Shown: positions 26,374 to 39,245, counted from the stretch's first letter. The stretch: 64,000 nt of DNA from Orientallactaga sibirica (GCA_036365145.1 JAEOAD010000013.1:42969001-43033000), one strand, 5' to 3'. Made by a program: numbers and translations. The notes: generated from the sequence alone by a model not told the origin.

Positions 26374-26837
26374 CAAACAAACAAAAACATTGACTTATAA
26401 GTCTCTAGATATGAGCTATGTATGTTTTCCTAAAGTATAAAAGCAAAATATGTTTTACTACTTGAGAAACAGTATTAGCTTCAAACCAATTAAAATTTTT
26501 TTTTCCTGTTTTTTTTGAGGTAAGGTCTCACTCTAGACCAGGCTGACCTGGAATTCACTATGTAACTTCAAGGTGGACTTGAACTCACAGTGATCCTCCT
26601 ATCTCACCTCCTAAGTGCTGAGATTAAAGGTGTACACCACCATTGCCCAGCTCCAATTTAATTTAAAAAAAAATTTTTTTTTTTTTTATTTTTTGAGGCA
26701 GGGTCTCACTCTGGCCCAGGCTGACCTGAAATTCACTATGTAGTCTCAGGGTGGCCTCAAACTCACGGTGATCCTCCTATCTCTGCCTCCCAAGTGCTGG
26801 GATTAAAGGCATGTGCCATCACACCCAGCTCTAAAAT
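26374..26837. repeat. Two antisense B1 copies
   Basis: About 120 bases of unique DNA after the duplication, then B1 at about 26512-26650 (-) and 26692-26830 (-). No gene. Confidence 0.8.
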
Positions 26838-27529
26838 TTTTTTTTCTTAACAACTTCTATACTTACAGACAATAAACCATATTTCCCTCACCTCCCCCAT
26901 TTTCCCTTTTATAACTCCACTCTCCATCATATCCCCTCCCTCTCTCCATTAGTCTCTTTTTTAGTTTGATGTCATCATCTTTTTCTCCTATTATGAGGGT
27001 CTTGTGAAGGTATTGCTAGGCATTGCAAGGTCATGAATATCGAGGCCAATTTCTATCTGGACAGTTGCATTGTAAAAAGTGTTACCCTTCCTTTGGCTCT
27101 TACATTCTTTCCGCCACCTCTTCCACAATGGACTCTGAGCCTTGGAGGGTGTGACAGAGATGTTTCAGTACCAGACACTCCTCTGTCACTTCTCAACACT
27201 ATGTTGCCTTTTGGGTCATCCCAGTGGACAATGCCATCTGAAAAGAGAAGCTTCTCTAACCAAAAGTAAGAGTAGCATTAATATATGAATATGAACATTA
27301 AGTGTAGTGCTTACAGGGCAGTTTGGTGAGAGTAATATATTCATTTAGCCAGGCAAGAGCAGGCTTTATACCCCTAAGGCTCATGACCTCTCCTACCATA
27401 GGCTTTTGATTAAGTTTTCAGTACCAGGCATGTATTTCCTCCTATAGAGTGGGCCTGCAGTTTCAGTTAGAGTTACAGTTCAGTTGGTTTCCCCCAGAGT
27501 AGACATGCCACTATTGCACTTGTTCAGTC

Positions 27530-27530
<1 letters not shown>
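26838..27530 (-). mobile_element. LINE-1-type 3' end, copy a
   Basis: On the + strand it starts with a T-rich tail and ACAACTTCTATACTTACAGA, then CTCCACTCTCCATCATATCC, GATGTCATCATC, TGAGGGTCTTGTGAAGG, GGACTCTGAGCCTTGGAGG and AAAGAGAAGCTTCTCTAACC. The same order recurs in three more copies at 32.5-36.1 kb. The T-rich left edge puts the element's 3' end on the left, so its sense strand is minus. It stops where a DIP SINE begins. Confidence 0.65.
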
Positions 27531-27580
<50 letters not shown>

Positions 27581-29885
27581 ATGGTTGTGCCAGGGCCTCT
27601 AGCCACTGCAAATGAACTCCAGACACATGCACCAACTTCTGTGCTTACATGGGTCCTGGGGAATCAAAGCGGGGTCCTTTGGCTTTGCAGGCAAGCACCT
27701 TAACTGCTAAGCCATCTCTCCAGCCCTAAATTTATTTATTTACTTGCTTGTTTGTTTTTCAAGGTAGGATCTCACTCTAGCCCAGGCTGACATGGAACTC
27801 ATTCTGTAGCCCAAGGCTGGCCTTGAACTCACAGTGATTCTCTTACCTCTGCCCCCTGAGTGCTAGGATTAAAGGTACGTACCACCAATGCCCAGCTTAA
27901 ATTTAATTTTTAAAAACTTTTTTAAAATTTAAAATTAGGATGCTGAGGGCTGGAGAAATGGCTTGGCAGTTAAGGCATTTGCCTGTGAAGCCAAAGAAGC
28001 CAGGTTCAATTCCCCAGGACCCACATAAGCCAGATGCACAAGGGGTACATGCATCTGGAGTTCGTTAGCAGTGACTAGAGGCCCTGGCATACCCATTCTC
28101 TGTCTGTCTCTCTTCTCTCTTCTCTGCTTGCAAATAAATAAAATAAAATAAATAAATAAATAAATTAGGGTGGTGGCACTAACCTTTAATCCCAGCACTT
28201 GGGAGGCAGAAGTAGGAGGATCGCCATGAGTTCAAGGCCACCCTGAGATTACATAGTGAATTCCAGGTCAGCCTGGGCTAGAGTGAGACCCTACCTTGAA
28301 AAACCAAAAGTCAAAAAACAAAACAAAATTAAATTAGGGGGCTAGAGAGATGGCCTAGCAGTTAAGGTGCTTGCCTACGAAGCCTAAGGACCTAGTTTTG
28401 ACTCCCTAAGACCCATGTAAGCCAGATGCACAAGGTGACACATGCACATAGGTGGCACATGTGCACAAGGTAGCACATGCATCTGGAGTGGCTAAGGTCC
28501 CAGTGTGCTAATTCCCTCTCTCTCTTTCTCACTCTCTCATAAATAAAAAAATTTTAATTAGGAATATCAAAATTGTGGATATTTTGGAGAATAGTATTTC
28601 TATTTTTTATTTTAAATATTTATTTTTTATTTGAGAAAGAGAAAGAGGGAGAGAGAGCGAGAGAATGGGTATGCCAGGACATTCAGCTGCTACAAACAAA
28701 CTCCAGACATATGTGCCACCTTGTGCATCTGGCTTAAGTGGGTCCTGGGAAATTGAACCTGAGTTCTTTGGCTTTCCAAGCAAGTGCCTTAACCACTAAG
28801 TCATCTTTCCAGACCTCCCCACCTTTTTTTGTTTGTTTGTTTGTTTTGTTTTTTTGAGGTAGGGTCTCACTCTGGCCCAGGCTGACCTGGAATTAACTAG
28901 TCTTAGGGAGGCCTCAAACTCATGGCAATCCTCCTACCTCTGCCTCCCAAGTGCTGGGATTAAAGGTGTGTGCCACCATGCCCAACCGGGCTCCTTTTTT
29001 TAAATTAATTTTTATTTTTATTTATTTATTTGCTAGCAGAGAGAGAGAGAGAGAGAGAGAGGAGAAGCAGACAGAGAGAGAATTGGCATGCCAGGGCCTC
29101 CAGCCATTGCAAATGGATTCCAGATGCATGTGCCCTTTGTGCATTGGCTTATGTGGGTCCTGGAGAATTGAACTGGGATCCTTTGGCTTCACAGGCAAAC
29201 ACCTTAATTGCTAAGCCATTTCTCCAGCCCTCCTTTTTTTTTAAAATTTTAATTTTAATTTATTTATTTGAGAGTGACAGACAGAGAGAGAATGAGGCAG
29301 AGAGAAAGCGAGAGAGAGAGAGAATGGGCGCTGCAGGACCTCCAGCCACTGCAAACGAACTCCAAATGCACGCACCCCCTTGTGCATCTGTCTTACATGG
29401 GTACTGGGGAATCAAGCCTTGAACTGGGGTCCTTAGGCTTCACAAGCAAGCGCTTAACCACTAAGCAATCTTTCCAGCCCCCCTTTTAATTTTAGAGAGA
29501 GAGAGAGAATTGGCCCAGGACCTCAGTCACTGCAAACTGCAGATGCTTTTGCCACCTAGAGGGAATGTGCAACCTTGTGCTTGCCTCACCTTTTTTTTTT
29601 TTTTTTTTTTTTTCCCCTCGAGGTAAGGTCTCCCTCTATCCCAGGCTGACCTGGAATTCACTATGTAATTTCAGTGTGGCCTCAAACTCACGGTGATCCT
29701 CCTACGTCTGCCTCCTGAGTGCTGGGATTAAAGGCATGTGCCACCACACCCGGCTTCGCCTCACCTTTGTGTGTCTGGTTTATGGGGGATCTGGAGAGTC
29801 AAACATGGGTCCTTCGGCTTTGCAGGCAAGTGCACCAACTGCTAAGCCATCTATCCAGCCCTCTATTTTTCCCTATAAACAGATT
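27531..29885. repeat. SINE cluster
   Basis: DIP 27531-27726 (-) with a 38-base GA repeat at 27535-27577; B1 27757-27897 (-); DIP 27944-28160 (+); B1 28165-28308 (+); DIP 28338-28545 (+); DIP 28622-28815 (-); B1 28852-28985 (-); DIP 29000-29230 (-) and 29255-29480 (-); a further DIP 29490-29600 (-) split by B1 29620-29755 (-) and resuming to 29861. Confidence 0.75.
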
Positions 29886-30175
29886 TTTTTTTTTTTTTTT
29901 CAGTAGAGCAAAGGAGACTTATTGAGAAAAAGGCGGAAAAAAAAAAACAGGGTCAGGGCAAACAATTGCTTAGAATTTTGGTTAGCAGCTAAACAAGAAA
30001 AAGAAAGGACAAAAGAAAAGCATTTCACTTTCTGAGTTAGAACTCAGAGCAGCAGCAGGTTCAGCAGAGGCTTTACAAGCAACAGCCAAGACAGACATTT
30101 TTTAGGAAAGAAAGACTGTTCTAAATCTCCTTAACTAAGGTAATATCAACTGAGTTTAACTAAGACATTACAGGT
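29886..30175 (-). other. Possible 3'-truncated retrocopy, unidentified
   Basis: A T run (29886-29900) is followed by sequence whose complement carries AATAAG close to the run, like the 3' end of a polyadenylated RNA inserted on the minus strand. Another such edge (AATAAA in the complement at about 30378) starts at 30360-30560, separated by a B1 (30183-30325, -). I recognise no parent gene; both could be LTR or mRNA fragments. Confidence 0.3.
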
Positions 30176-30719
30176 TTTTTTTTGTTTTTTTGAGGTAGGG
30201 TCTTGGTCTAGCACAGGCTAACTTGGAATTCATTGATTAGTCTCAGGGTGACCTTGAGTTTACAGTGATCCTCCTACCTCTGCCTCCCAAGTTCTGGGAT
30301 TAAAGGCATGCGCAATCACTCCCAGTTTATGTTACAGGTTTTTCTTTATTTTGTTTTATTTTTTTAAGGTTTAAAGAGACTTTATTAGATTAAGAGAAGG
30401 ATGTACAGAGAGCTCCTGCCATGTGAAAGGCAGAAGGGAGTGGGGAGGCCAGTTGGGAGTAGGGGTTCACCCCCATCTCAGCCCAGTTAGGCTGAAACAA
30501 GGGGAGTTTGACAGAGTAGGGACCTGAAAGTGCAGAAGAGGTGAATAGCCAAGAAAGAGGATTTCTTTAATGTTTTAAAATTTTTGTTTATGCCCAGTGT
30601 GGTGTGTACACCTTTTATCCCAGCACTTGGGAGGCAGAGGTAGGAGGCTTGCCATGAGTTTGAGGCCACTCTGAGACTACATAGTGAATTCCAGGTTAGC
30701 CTGAGCTAGAGTGAGACAA

Positions 30720-30787
<68 letters not shown>

Positions 30788-31565
30788 GTGTGTAGGCATG
30801 TCAGGGCCTTGTTGCAAATGAACATCAGGTGTCTGTGCCACTTTTTGTGTCTGGCTTTATGTGGGCAGCTGGAGAATTGAACCTGGGCTGGCAAGCTTTC
30901 CAAGCAAGTGCCTTTAACCACTGAGCCATTTTTCCAGCCCTCAGGTTTTTCTTATAGGCACTAATTATTCATATATCAAATATTAACTTTCAAATTATTA
31001 GACTATTTTTTTAAGGTAGGGTCTCACTCTAGCCCAGGCTGACCTGGAATTCACTGTGTAGTCTCAGGCTGGCCTGGAACTCACAGTGATCCTCCTACCT
31101 CTGTCTCCTGAGTGTGGCAATTAAAGGCGCGGGCCACCACACTGGGCTAATAGACTATTTTTTAATTTTTATTTATTTATTTATTTTTTTTGGTTTTTCG
31201 AGGTAGGGTCTCACTCTAGTCCAGGCTGACCTGGAATTCACTATGTAGTCTCAGGGTGGCCTCGAACTCTCAGCGATCCTCCTACCTCTGCCTCCCGAGT
31301 GCTGGGATTAAAGGCGTGCGCCACCACGCCCGGCTCAGACTATTTTTTAAAATTAAATTAATTTATTTGAAAGAGAGAGAGAATGAGGCGAAGAGAGAGA
31401 GGGAGAATGGGCATTCCAGGGTCTTCAGCCACTCCAAACGAACTCCAGAAAAAACATGTGCCACCTTGTACATCTGGCTTATGTGGGTAATGGGGGAATT
31501 GAACCTGGGTCCTTAGGCTTCACAGGCAGGTGACTTAACCACTAAGCCATTTCTCCAGCTATTTT
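30176..31565. repeat. SINE cluster with TA microsatellite
   Basis: B1 30190-30325 (-); B1 30595-30718 (+), whose tail runs straight into a pure TA repeat of about 62 bases (30722-30783); an old DIP 30785-30942 (-); B1 31010-31148 (-); B1 31190-31334 (-); DIP 31350-31560 (-). Confidence 0.75.
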
Positions 31566-31569
31566 TTTT

Positions 31570-31830
31570 TAACAGCAGGTTTAGGTTTATAGAAAAGTTG
31601 AACAAATAGGACAGAATAATCATGTATGTTCTCTTCCCTACTCACTTTCTCCTCCCACTAATATCTTGCATTAGTGTGGTACAATGGTTACAACAAATGA
31701 ATCATACTGGCACATTATTATTAACTAAAGTCCATAGTTTACATTAGGGTTCACTCCTACACATGCTGTAGCATACTGACACATATTCACCATTACAGAA
31801 TTGTTTGAAAAAAATTGTTCTTGCTTTACC
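31570..31830 (-). mobile_element. Ancient L1 3' fragment (L1M-type)
   Basis: The + strand shows GGTTTAGGTTTATAGAAAAG, CTAATATCTTGCATTAG, AAAGTCCATAGTTTACATTA and GGGTTCACTC, the order seen in antisense 3' ends of old mammalian L1M elements. Heavily diverged; no coding capacity. Confidence 0.65.
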
Positions 31831-32521
31831 TATTCATCCGTTCTGAATCCCTTGTAACTAATCTAATTTTAGGAAATAATTTACTGCTAATTTGGCTTCA
31901 AGTAAACAGTATCCCAGTGTCAACAAATAAAGAGAAAATTTTATTTTATTTGCAAGTGTGGTATTGGGGGCACATCAGGTCCCTTTCCCCTGCAAAAGAA
32001 TGCCAGAATCAAATGCATGTGCCACTTACTTTAATTTCAATTTAATTCACTAATGGTTCTTAAGCAATTGCTTTTTTTTTTTTTTTTTTTTTTTTTTTTT
32101 GGTTTTTCGAGGTAGGGTCTCACTCTGGTCCAGGCTGACCTGGAATTAACTATGTAGTCTCAGGGTGACCTCGAACTCTTGGCCATCCTCCTACCTCTGC
32201 CTCCCGAGTGCTGGGATTAAAGGCGTGCACCACCACGCCTGGCTAAGCAATTGCTTTTTAATTCTTTTTTTTTTTTTAATATTTTTTAAATCTTTTTTCT
32301 GATTTATTTATATTTATTTATTAGAGACAGAGAGAAGGATAGAGAGAGAATGAGAATGGGCATGCCATGGCCTCTAGCCAGCGCAGCAAACAAACTCCAG
32401 ATGCATGTGCCACCATGTACATCTGGCTTACAAGGGACCTGGAGAATCGAGCCTGGGTCCTTAGGCTTTGCAGGCAGTGTCTTAACCATTAAGCCATGTC
32501 TCCAGCCCAGCAATTGCTTTT
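31831..32521. repeat. B1 and DIP sharing one insertion target
   Basis: An old DIP relic lies at about 31925-32030 (-). B1 (32098-32245, -) and DIP (32290-32510, -) are flanked by three copies of AGCAATTGCTTTT (about 32064, 32245 and 32509), so both SINEs appear to have entered the same target site in succession. Confidence 0.75.
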
Positions 32522-34060
32522 TTAAAAAAATTTATTTATTTTTTTATTGACAACTTCCATAATTGTAGACAATATCCCATGGTAATTCCCTCCCTCTCCC
32601 CACTTTCCCCTTTGAAACTCCACTCTCCATCAGATCCCCTCCCCCTCTCAATCAGTCTTTCTTTTATTTTGATGTCATGATCTTTTCCTCCTATTATGAT
32701 GGTCTTGTATAGGTAGTGTCAGGCACTGTGAGGTCATGGCTATCCAGGCCATTTTGTGTCTGGAGGAGCACGTTGTAAGGAGTCTTCTTTTGGCTCTTAC
32801 ATTCTTTCCAACCCCTCTTTCGCAATGGACCCTGAGCCTTGGAAGGTGTGTTAGAGATATTTCAGTGCTGAGCACTCCTTTGTCACTTCTTCTCAGCACC
32901 ATAGTGCCTTCTGAGTCATCCCAAGTCACTGCCATCTGAAAAAAGAAGCTTCTCTAATAAAAAACTGAGAGTTGGGTCTGGAGAGATGGCTTAGTGGTTA
33001 AGTGCTTGCCTATGAAGCCTAAGGACCCCGGGTCGAAGCTCAACTCCCCAGGACCCATGTAAGCCAGATACAGCAAGGTGGCACATGCATCTGGAGTTCA
33101 TTTACAGTGGCTGGAGGCCCTGGCATGCCCATTCTCTATGTACTTCTTTCTCTGTCTGTCACTTTCAAATAAATAAAGTAAAATAAAATAAAATTTAAAA
33201 AATGAGAGTAGTATTAATATATGGGTATGAACATTAAAAGAAGTGCTTACTGGGCAGTTTGGTGAGCATAGTATATACATTTAGGCAGACACCAGTTACA
33301 ACCCTAGGGCTCATGACTATCCCTGGTTTTTAGTATCAAGGATGTATTCCCTCCCATGAAGCAAGCTTCCAGTCCAATTAGAGAGCAGTTGGTTTCCCCC
33401 ATAACAGACATGCCACTATTGCACCCATTGGCTCATTTGACCTGGCTGGCCAAATTTAAGGCTTGCAGTGTTCACTGTTGAGTATCTTCATTTTTCTCTC
33501 TCCCATTGAACTGCATGTACTGTAGCTTTTTCTAGCTTTCTGTCAGCTGGTCTACATGAAGGAGGCTTTCAGTTCAGCTCCAGCAGGATTTCTCAGTGAC
33601 CTTACAGCCCAAGTATGTGGAGTCTTCAGCAGTAGGGTCTTACCATCTATTCCTGGTGGGAAACTAAGGGCCTCGGCAATGGCCTGTAATGTTTTGGGGG
33701 TATCAGCGGTCACTCTGGCCAACAACTCACTGGAAGGTATCCCATCCCTGGCACTGAATATTTTCTAGTAACAATCTATGGCTTCTGAGTTTTCCATTGT
33801 CCAGAAAAGTAGGTTTCCATATGACTTATTTATATCCTCTTAGATTTTGATTAGCCCTCCCTCCACCTTTCCTTTACTCACTCTCTTCCCCTGACCTCAT
33901 TTAGGCTTTTTCACCCCCATTAGTCTGTTCTTCTACTTACATACATACAATACCATCCTATTAAGTACCCTCTCCCTCCCTTTCTATCTCCTTTATATCC
34001 CCTTTCTAGCTTACTGGCTTCTGCTACTTAGTTTTATTCCTACTCACATTGAAGTCCAAT
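32522..34060 (-). mobile_element. LINE-1-type 3' end, copy b
   Basis: Same family as copy a, and the longest. It runs from TTTTTTATTGACAACTTCC through the shared GGACCCTGAGCCTTGG and GAAGCTTCTCTAA blocks, then TTGGTTTCCCCCAT, TCTGTCAGCTGGTCTACATG and CACTGGAAGGTATCCCATCC, to about 34055. A DIP SINE (32974-33200, +) interrupts it at about 32970. Sense strand minus. Confidence 0.65.
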
Positions 34061-34232
34061 ACTTTTTTTTTTTTTTTTTTTTTGAGGTAGGGTTTCGCTC
34101 TAACCCAGGCTGATCTGGAATTCACTGTGTAGTCTCAGGGTGGCCTCAAATTCATGGTAATCCTCCTACCTCTGCCTCCCAAGTGCAGGGACTAAGGGTG
34201 TGCGCCACCACACCTGGTTCACTTATGGTTTT
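34061..34232 (-). repeat. Antisense B1
   Basis: A T run (34063-34083) and then a B1 to about 34220, sitting between two L1-type copies. Confidence 0.85.
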
Positions 34233-35451
34233 GTTCATGGTTTCTTTTTTTTAATTATTAATTTTTTTATTGACACCTTCTATATTTACATACAAAAACA
34301 TATGATATTTCCCTCCCCTCCCCCATTCCACTTTAGAACACCAATCTCCATCATATCCCCTCACTCTCTCAATTAGTCTTTCTTTTAATTTGATGTCCTC
34401 ATCTTTTTCTTCTATTTTGAGGGTCTTGCGATGGTATTGCTAGGCACTGCAAGGTCATGGATATCGAGGCCAATTTCTGTCTGGGCAGTTGCATTGTAAG
34501 AAGTCATACCCTTCCTTTGGCTCTTCCATTCTATCCGCCCCCTCTTCTGCAATGGACCCTGAGCCTTGGAGGGTGTGACAGAGGTGTTTCAGTGCTGGGC
34601 ACTCCTCTATCCCTTCTGCTCAGCACTATGTTGCCTTTTGGAGATCCCAGTGGTCATCGCCATCTGAAAAGAGAAGCTTCTCTAACCAGAAGTGAGAGTA
34701 GTGTTAATATGTGAACATGAACATTAAGTGTAGTGCCCCCAGGGCAGCTTGGTGGGAATAATATATACATTTAGTCAGACAAGAGCAGGCTTTATACCCC
34801 AAAGTTTCATGACCTCACCTGCCATAGACTTTTGCTTAGGTTTTTCAGTACCAGGCATGTATTCCCTCCTGTAGAGAGGGCCTTCAGTCCAATTATGGAG
34901 CAGTTGGTTACCCCAAGAGTAGACATGCTACTATTGCACCCGTTCAGTCATTGGGCCTGTATGCCCAAACTTGAATATTCAGTGTCCACTGTTTTCACTG
35001 CTGATGACTTCTGTCTCCCATACAGCTGCATGCAGTGCAGCTTTTTCCAGGTTTCAGTTGGCTGGTCTACAGGGAGAAGGTTTTCTGCTCAGCACCAGCT
35101 TGCTTTCTCAGTGACCTTGCCTCTCAGGCAAGAGATGTCTTCAGCAATAGTGTCTTACTATCTGTTTCTCAAGGGAAACCAAGGGCTTTGGCAAAAGCCT
35201 TTAATGTTTTGGAGGCTACCGGGACCTCCTTGGCCAACAACTCACTGGAAGGTATCCCATCCCAGGCACTGAAAATTTTCTAGTAACAGTCTACAGCTTC
35301 TTGATGTGCCATTATTCAAAAAAGTAGGTTTACATAAGTCTTATTCACAATGTCTTGAATTTAGATTGACCCTCCCCCTGCCCTTCTTTTATGCATTCTC
35401 TTCCCATGGCCTCGCTTAGGCCATTCCCCTCCCTGGTTCATGGTTTCTTTT
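34233..35451 (-). mobile_element. LINE-1-type insertion, copy c, with 16-bp TSD
   Basis: The bases GTTCATGGTTTCTTTT occur at 34233-34248 and again at 35436-35451, flanking about 1.19 kb of the same family as copies a, b and d. The left copy is followed by a T run, the antisense A tail. The unoccupied site would read TCTTTT then AAAAAA, a good L1 endonuclease target (TTTT/AA). This shows a 5'-truncated, target-primed insertion on the minus strand. Short open stretches inside are not family proteins that I recognise. Confidence 0.8.
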
Positions 35452-35795
35452 AAAAAATATTTTTAGGAGCTGGAGAGAGGGCTCAGGTTTGATTTCCTAG
35501 GACCTACATAAGCCAGATGCACAAGATTGCGCATGTGTCTGGAGTTTGCAGGGGCTGGATGCCCTGGCACTCTCTTTCTGCCTCGTCTCTCAAATAAATA
35601 AATAATAAAATATAAGAAATATTTTTAGACTGGGTGTGGTGGCTCATGCCTTTAATCCCAGCACTCAGGAGGCAAAGATAGGGGTATCACTGTGAATTCA
35701 AGGCCAGTCTGGGACTACAGAGTGAGTTCCAGGTCAGCCTCTGCGAGAGTGAGATTCTGGGAAAAAATAAAACAACTAAAAACGACATTTAAAAA
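35452..35795. repeat. DIP and B1
   Basis: DIP about 35467-35610 (+), lacking part of its head (the GGTTAAGG region is missing between GGCTCA and GGTTTGATT), and B1 35630-35775 (+). Confidence 0.75.
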
Positions 35796-36072
35796 AATGT
35801 TTAATTTTTTTATTGACAACTTCTATACTTACAGACAATAAACCATGATATTTCCTCCCTCTCTCCCATTTTCCCCTTCATAAATCCTCTGTCCATTAGT
35901 CTCGCTTTTATTTTGATGTCATCTTTTTCTCCTATTATGAGGGTCTTGTGAAGGTATTGCTAGGCACTGCAAGGTCATGGATATCAAGGCCAATTTCTGT
36001 CTGGACAGTTGCATTGTAAGGAGTGGTACCCTTCCTTTGCCTCTTACATTCTTTTCACCACCTCTTCTGCAA
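35796..36072 (-). mobile_element. LINE-1-type 3' end, copy d
   Basis: The first 275 bases of the same family (TTTTTTATTGACAACTTCTA, GATGTCATC, GAGGGTCTTGTGAAGG), cut off at CTCTTCTGCAAT where a B1 3' half begins. Confidence 0.65.
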
Positions 36073-36399
36073 TCCCAGCATTAGGGAGGCTGAGATAGGA
36101 GGATCTCCAGGGCTTGTTACTAACTTTTCTAGCCCAAATGGTGAGGTTTAGTGAGAAACCCTATCTCAAAAAAAAAAAAAAGTAACATGGAGAGTGATTG
36201 AGTAAGACACACATGCCAAACTCTGGCACATACATACACATGCATGAGCACTCCCTCATGGGCACCTACATATGTATAAAAACACATTCATGCCGGGCGT
36301 GGTGGCGCATGCCTTTAATCCCAGCACTTGGGAGGCAGAGGTAGGAGGATCTAGAAAGATGGCTTAGTTAATTCCAGGTCAGCCTTACAGGCCTAAAAA

Positions 36400-36441
<42 letters not shown>

Positions 36442-38108
36442 ACATTACAAAGATCAAAAAAGACCCAGGTTCAATTTACCAGGACCCACATAAGCCATAT
36501 GCACAAGGTGGTGGGCATGTGTCTGGAGTTTGTTTTCAGGAGCTGAAGGCCATGGTATGTCCATTCTCTCTATCTGCTACTTTCTCTTTCTTGCTCTCCA
36601 ATAAATAAAATAAATTAAAGAAATTAAAAAACACACACACATAAATATGCAAAAAAAGTTTTTTCTTTTTTTGAAGTAGGGTATTACTCTAGCCCATGTT
36701 GACCTGGAATTCTCTGTGTAGTATCAGGGTGGCCTTGAACTCAAGGCAGTCCTCCTACCTCTGCCTGCTAAGTGCTTGGATTAAAGGTATGCACCTTTAT
36801 GCCTGCCTGCCTGGCTGGCTTTCTTTCTTTCTTTCTCTTTCTTTCTTTCCTTCCTTCCTTCTTTCTTTCTTTCTTTCTTTCTTTCTTTTTATACAGGTTG
36901 GGGTCTTTAAAAAATTATTTATTATATGTTTCTTTATTTATTTGAGAGAGAAATAGGCAGGAAGAAAGAGAGAGAGAGAGAGAATGGGCAAGCCAGGCCC
37001 TCTAGCCACTGCAAACAAACTCCAGATGTGTGTGCCCACTTGTGCATCTGGCTTACGTGGGTCCTGGGGAATCAAACCTGGGTCTTTTGGCTTTGTAGGC
37101 AAGCACCTTAACCACTAAGCCATTTTTCCAGCCCTGGTTGGGGTCTTTTAAAAAATATTTATTTATTTAAGAGAGAGAGAGAGAGACAGACAAGTAGACA
37201 GATAGATAGATAGATGATAGAATGGATGTTCCAGGGCCTCTAGACACTGCAAACAAACTCCAAACACATGAGCCACCTGTGTATCTGGCTTACATGGGAA
37301 TCAAACTTGGGTCCTTTGGCTTTGCAGGCAAGCACCTTAACTGCTAAGCCATCTCCCCAGCCCTATTTTCTTTTTCATAAAAAAAAAAAAATTTAAAGCT
37401 GGGTGTGGTGGCGCACGCCTTTAATTCCAGCATTCAGGAAGCCACCCTGAGACTACATAGTGAATGCCAGGTCAGCCCGGGCTAGAGTGAGGCCCTACCT
37501 TGAAAAGCCCTCCCCCCAAAAAATATATATCATTTTTTAGGGGCTCGAGAGATGGCTTAATGGTTAAGGCACTTGCCTGTGAAGCCTAAGGATTCAGGTT
37601 TAATTCCCCAGGACCCATGTAAGCCAGATGCACAAGGTGACACATGTGTCTGGAGTTCCTTTGCAGTGGCTGGAGGCCCTGGTACTCCCATTCTCTCTCT
37701 ACCTGCCTCTCTCTATCTCAAATAAATAAAATATTTAAAAATATATTTTTATTTGGGCCAGAGAGATGGCTTAGGAGTTAAGGTGTTGGCCTGCCAAGCC
37801 TAAGGACCCAGGTTCGATTCTCTAGTACCCACGTAAGCCAGATGCACAAGGTGGTGCATGCGTCTGGAATTCATTTGTAGTGGCTAGAGGCCCTGGTGGG
37901 CCCATTCTCTCTCTCTTTCTCTCTACCTCTCTCTCTCTTGCTGTCTCTCTTAAATAAAATAGGCTGGGCATGGTGGCGCACGCCTTTAATCCCAGCACTC
38001 GGGAGGCAGAGGTAGGAGGATCACCGAGAGTTCGAGGCCACCCTGAGACTACATAGTGGATTCCAGGTCAGCCTGGACCAGAGTGAGACCCTACCTCACA
38101 AAACAAAA

Positions 38109-38151
<43 letters not shown>

Positions 38152-39245
38152 AATTTTATTTTATTTTATTTTATTTTTTTGGTTTTCCGAGGTAAGGTCT
38201 CACTCTAGTTCAGGCTGACCTGGAATTCACTATGCAATATCAGGGTGGCCTCAAACTCTTGGTGATCCTCCTACCTCTGCCTCCTGAGTGCTGGGATTAA
38301 AGGTGTGCGCCACCACGCCCAGCTAAATTTAAAAAAAAATTGAGGCAAGTCCAACAGACTGGCTTTTGTTTTTATGTGATATAGCAAGATCAAGAGCGAG
38401 CGAGCGAGAGAGAGAGAATTGGCAGGGCCTCCAGCCACTGAATCGAACTCCAGACATGGGCCCCTTTGTGCATATGTGTGACCTTGCATGCTTGCGTCAC
38501 TTGTGCATTTGGCTTACATGGGACTTGGAGAGTTGAACATGAGTCCTTAGGCTTCACAGGTACTTGCCTTAACTGCCATCTCTCCTGCCCTATAAAAATA
38601 TTTTCTATTTATTTGTATGCAAAGAGAGACACAGAGAAGAGAGAGACACAGAATGGATGCACCAGGACCTGTAGCCACTGCAAATGAACTCCAGATGCAT
38701 GCACCACTTTGTGTATTTGATTTTACATGGGTACTGGGAAATTGAACCCAGGTCATTGGGAATTCCATGCAAATGCCTTAACTGCTGAGCAATCTTTCCA
38801 GCCCTGTTCTTTATTTTTTAGAGAAAAACACAAGTAAATACAAATATACAAATAAAGTTCAAATTTAAGAGCTATGAAGGAATATCGGGTAGTATGAAAG
38901 ATCCAATTGAATGTAGAAAATCAGGCAACTCCGAGAGTCTAAGAATATGTCAATATTCATTAAATTTTTGTTTCATTAAAAAATAGAAGTGTTGAAGAGA
39001 TGGCTTTGGTTAAAGGCACTTGTTTGCAAAGCCCTGAAGGCCCTGGTTTGATTCCCTAATACCCACATAAAACCAGATGCACAAAATGGCACAAGCAGCT
39101 GGAGTTCATCGGCAGCAGCAGAAGGCTCTCTGATACACATATTCTCATTCTCTCTGTCTCTCTCTAAGTAAATAAATAAACAAACAAACAAACATTTTTT
39201 TTTTTGAGGTAGGGTCTCACTCTAGTCCAGGCTGACCTGGAATTA
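36073..39245. repeat. SINE cluster with TTTC and AAAT repeats
   Basis: B1 half 36073-36175 (+); a rearranged B1 36293-36395 (+) with a DIP-like scrap and a 40-A tail to 36440; DIP 36460-36615 (+); B1 36670-36810 (-); TTTC repeat 36822-36888; DIP 36935-37135 (-) and 37155-37365 (-); B1 37398-37510 (+); DIP 37540-37735 (+) and 37752-37955 (+); B1 37965-38105 (+) with an AAAT-type repeat to 38155; B1 38180-38325 (-); DIP 38395-38590 (-) and 38600-38805 (-); DIP 38990-39190 (+); a B1 cut off after 40 bases (39205-39245, -). The unique patch 38810-38985 has no gene. Confidence 0.75.

Noticed and set aside
32736..35283. Open frames of 60-146 codons in the L1-type copies
   Set aside because: They are antisense to the element and differ between copies by frameshifts.
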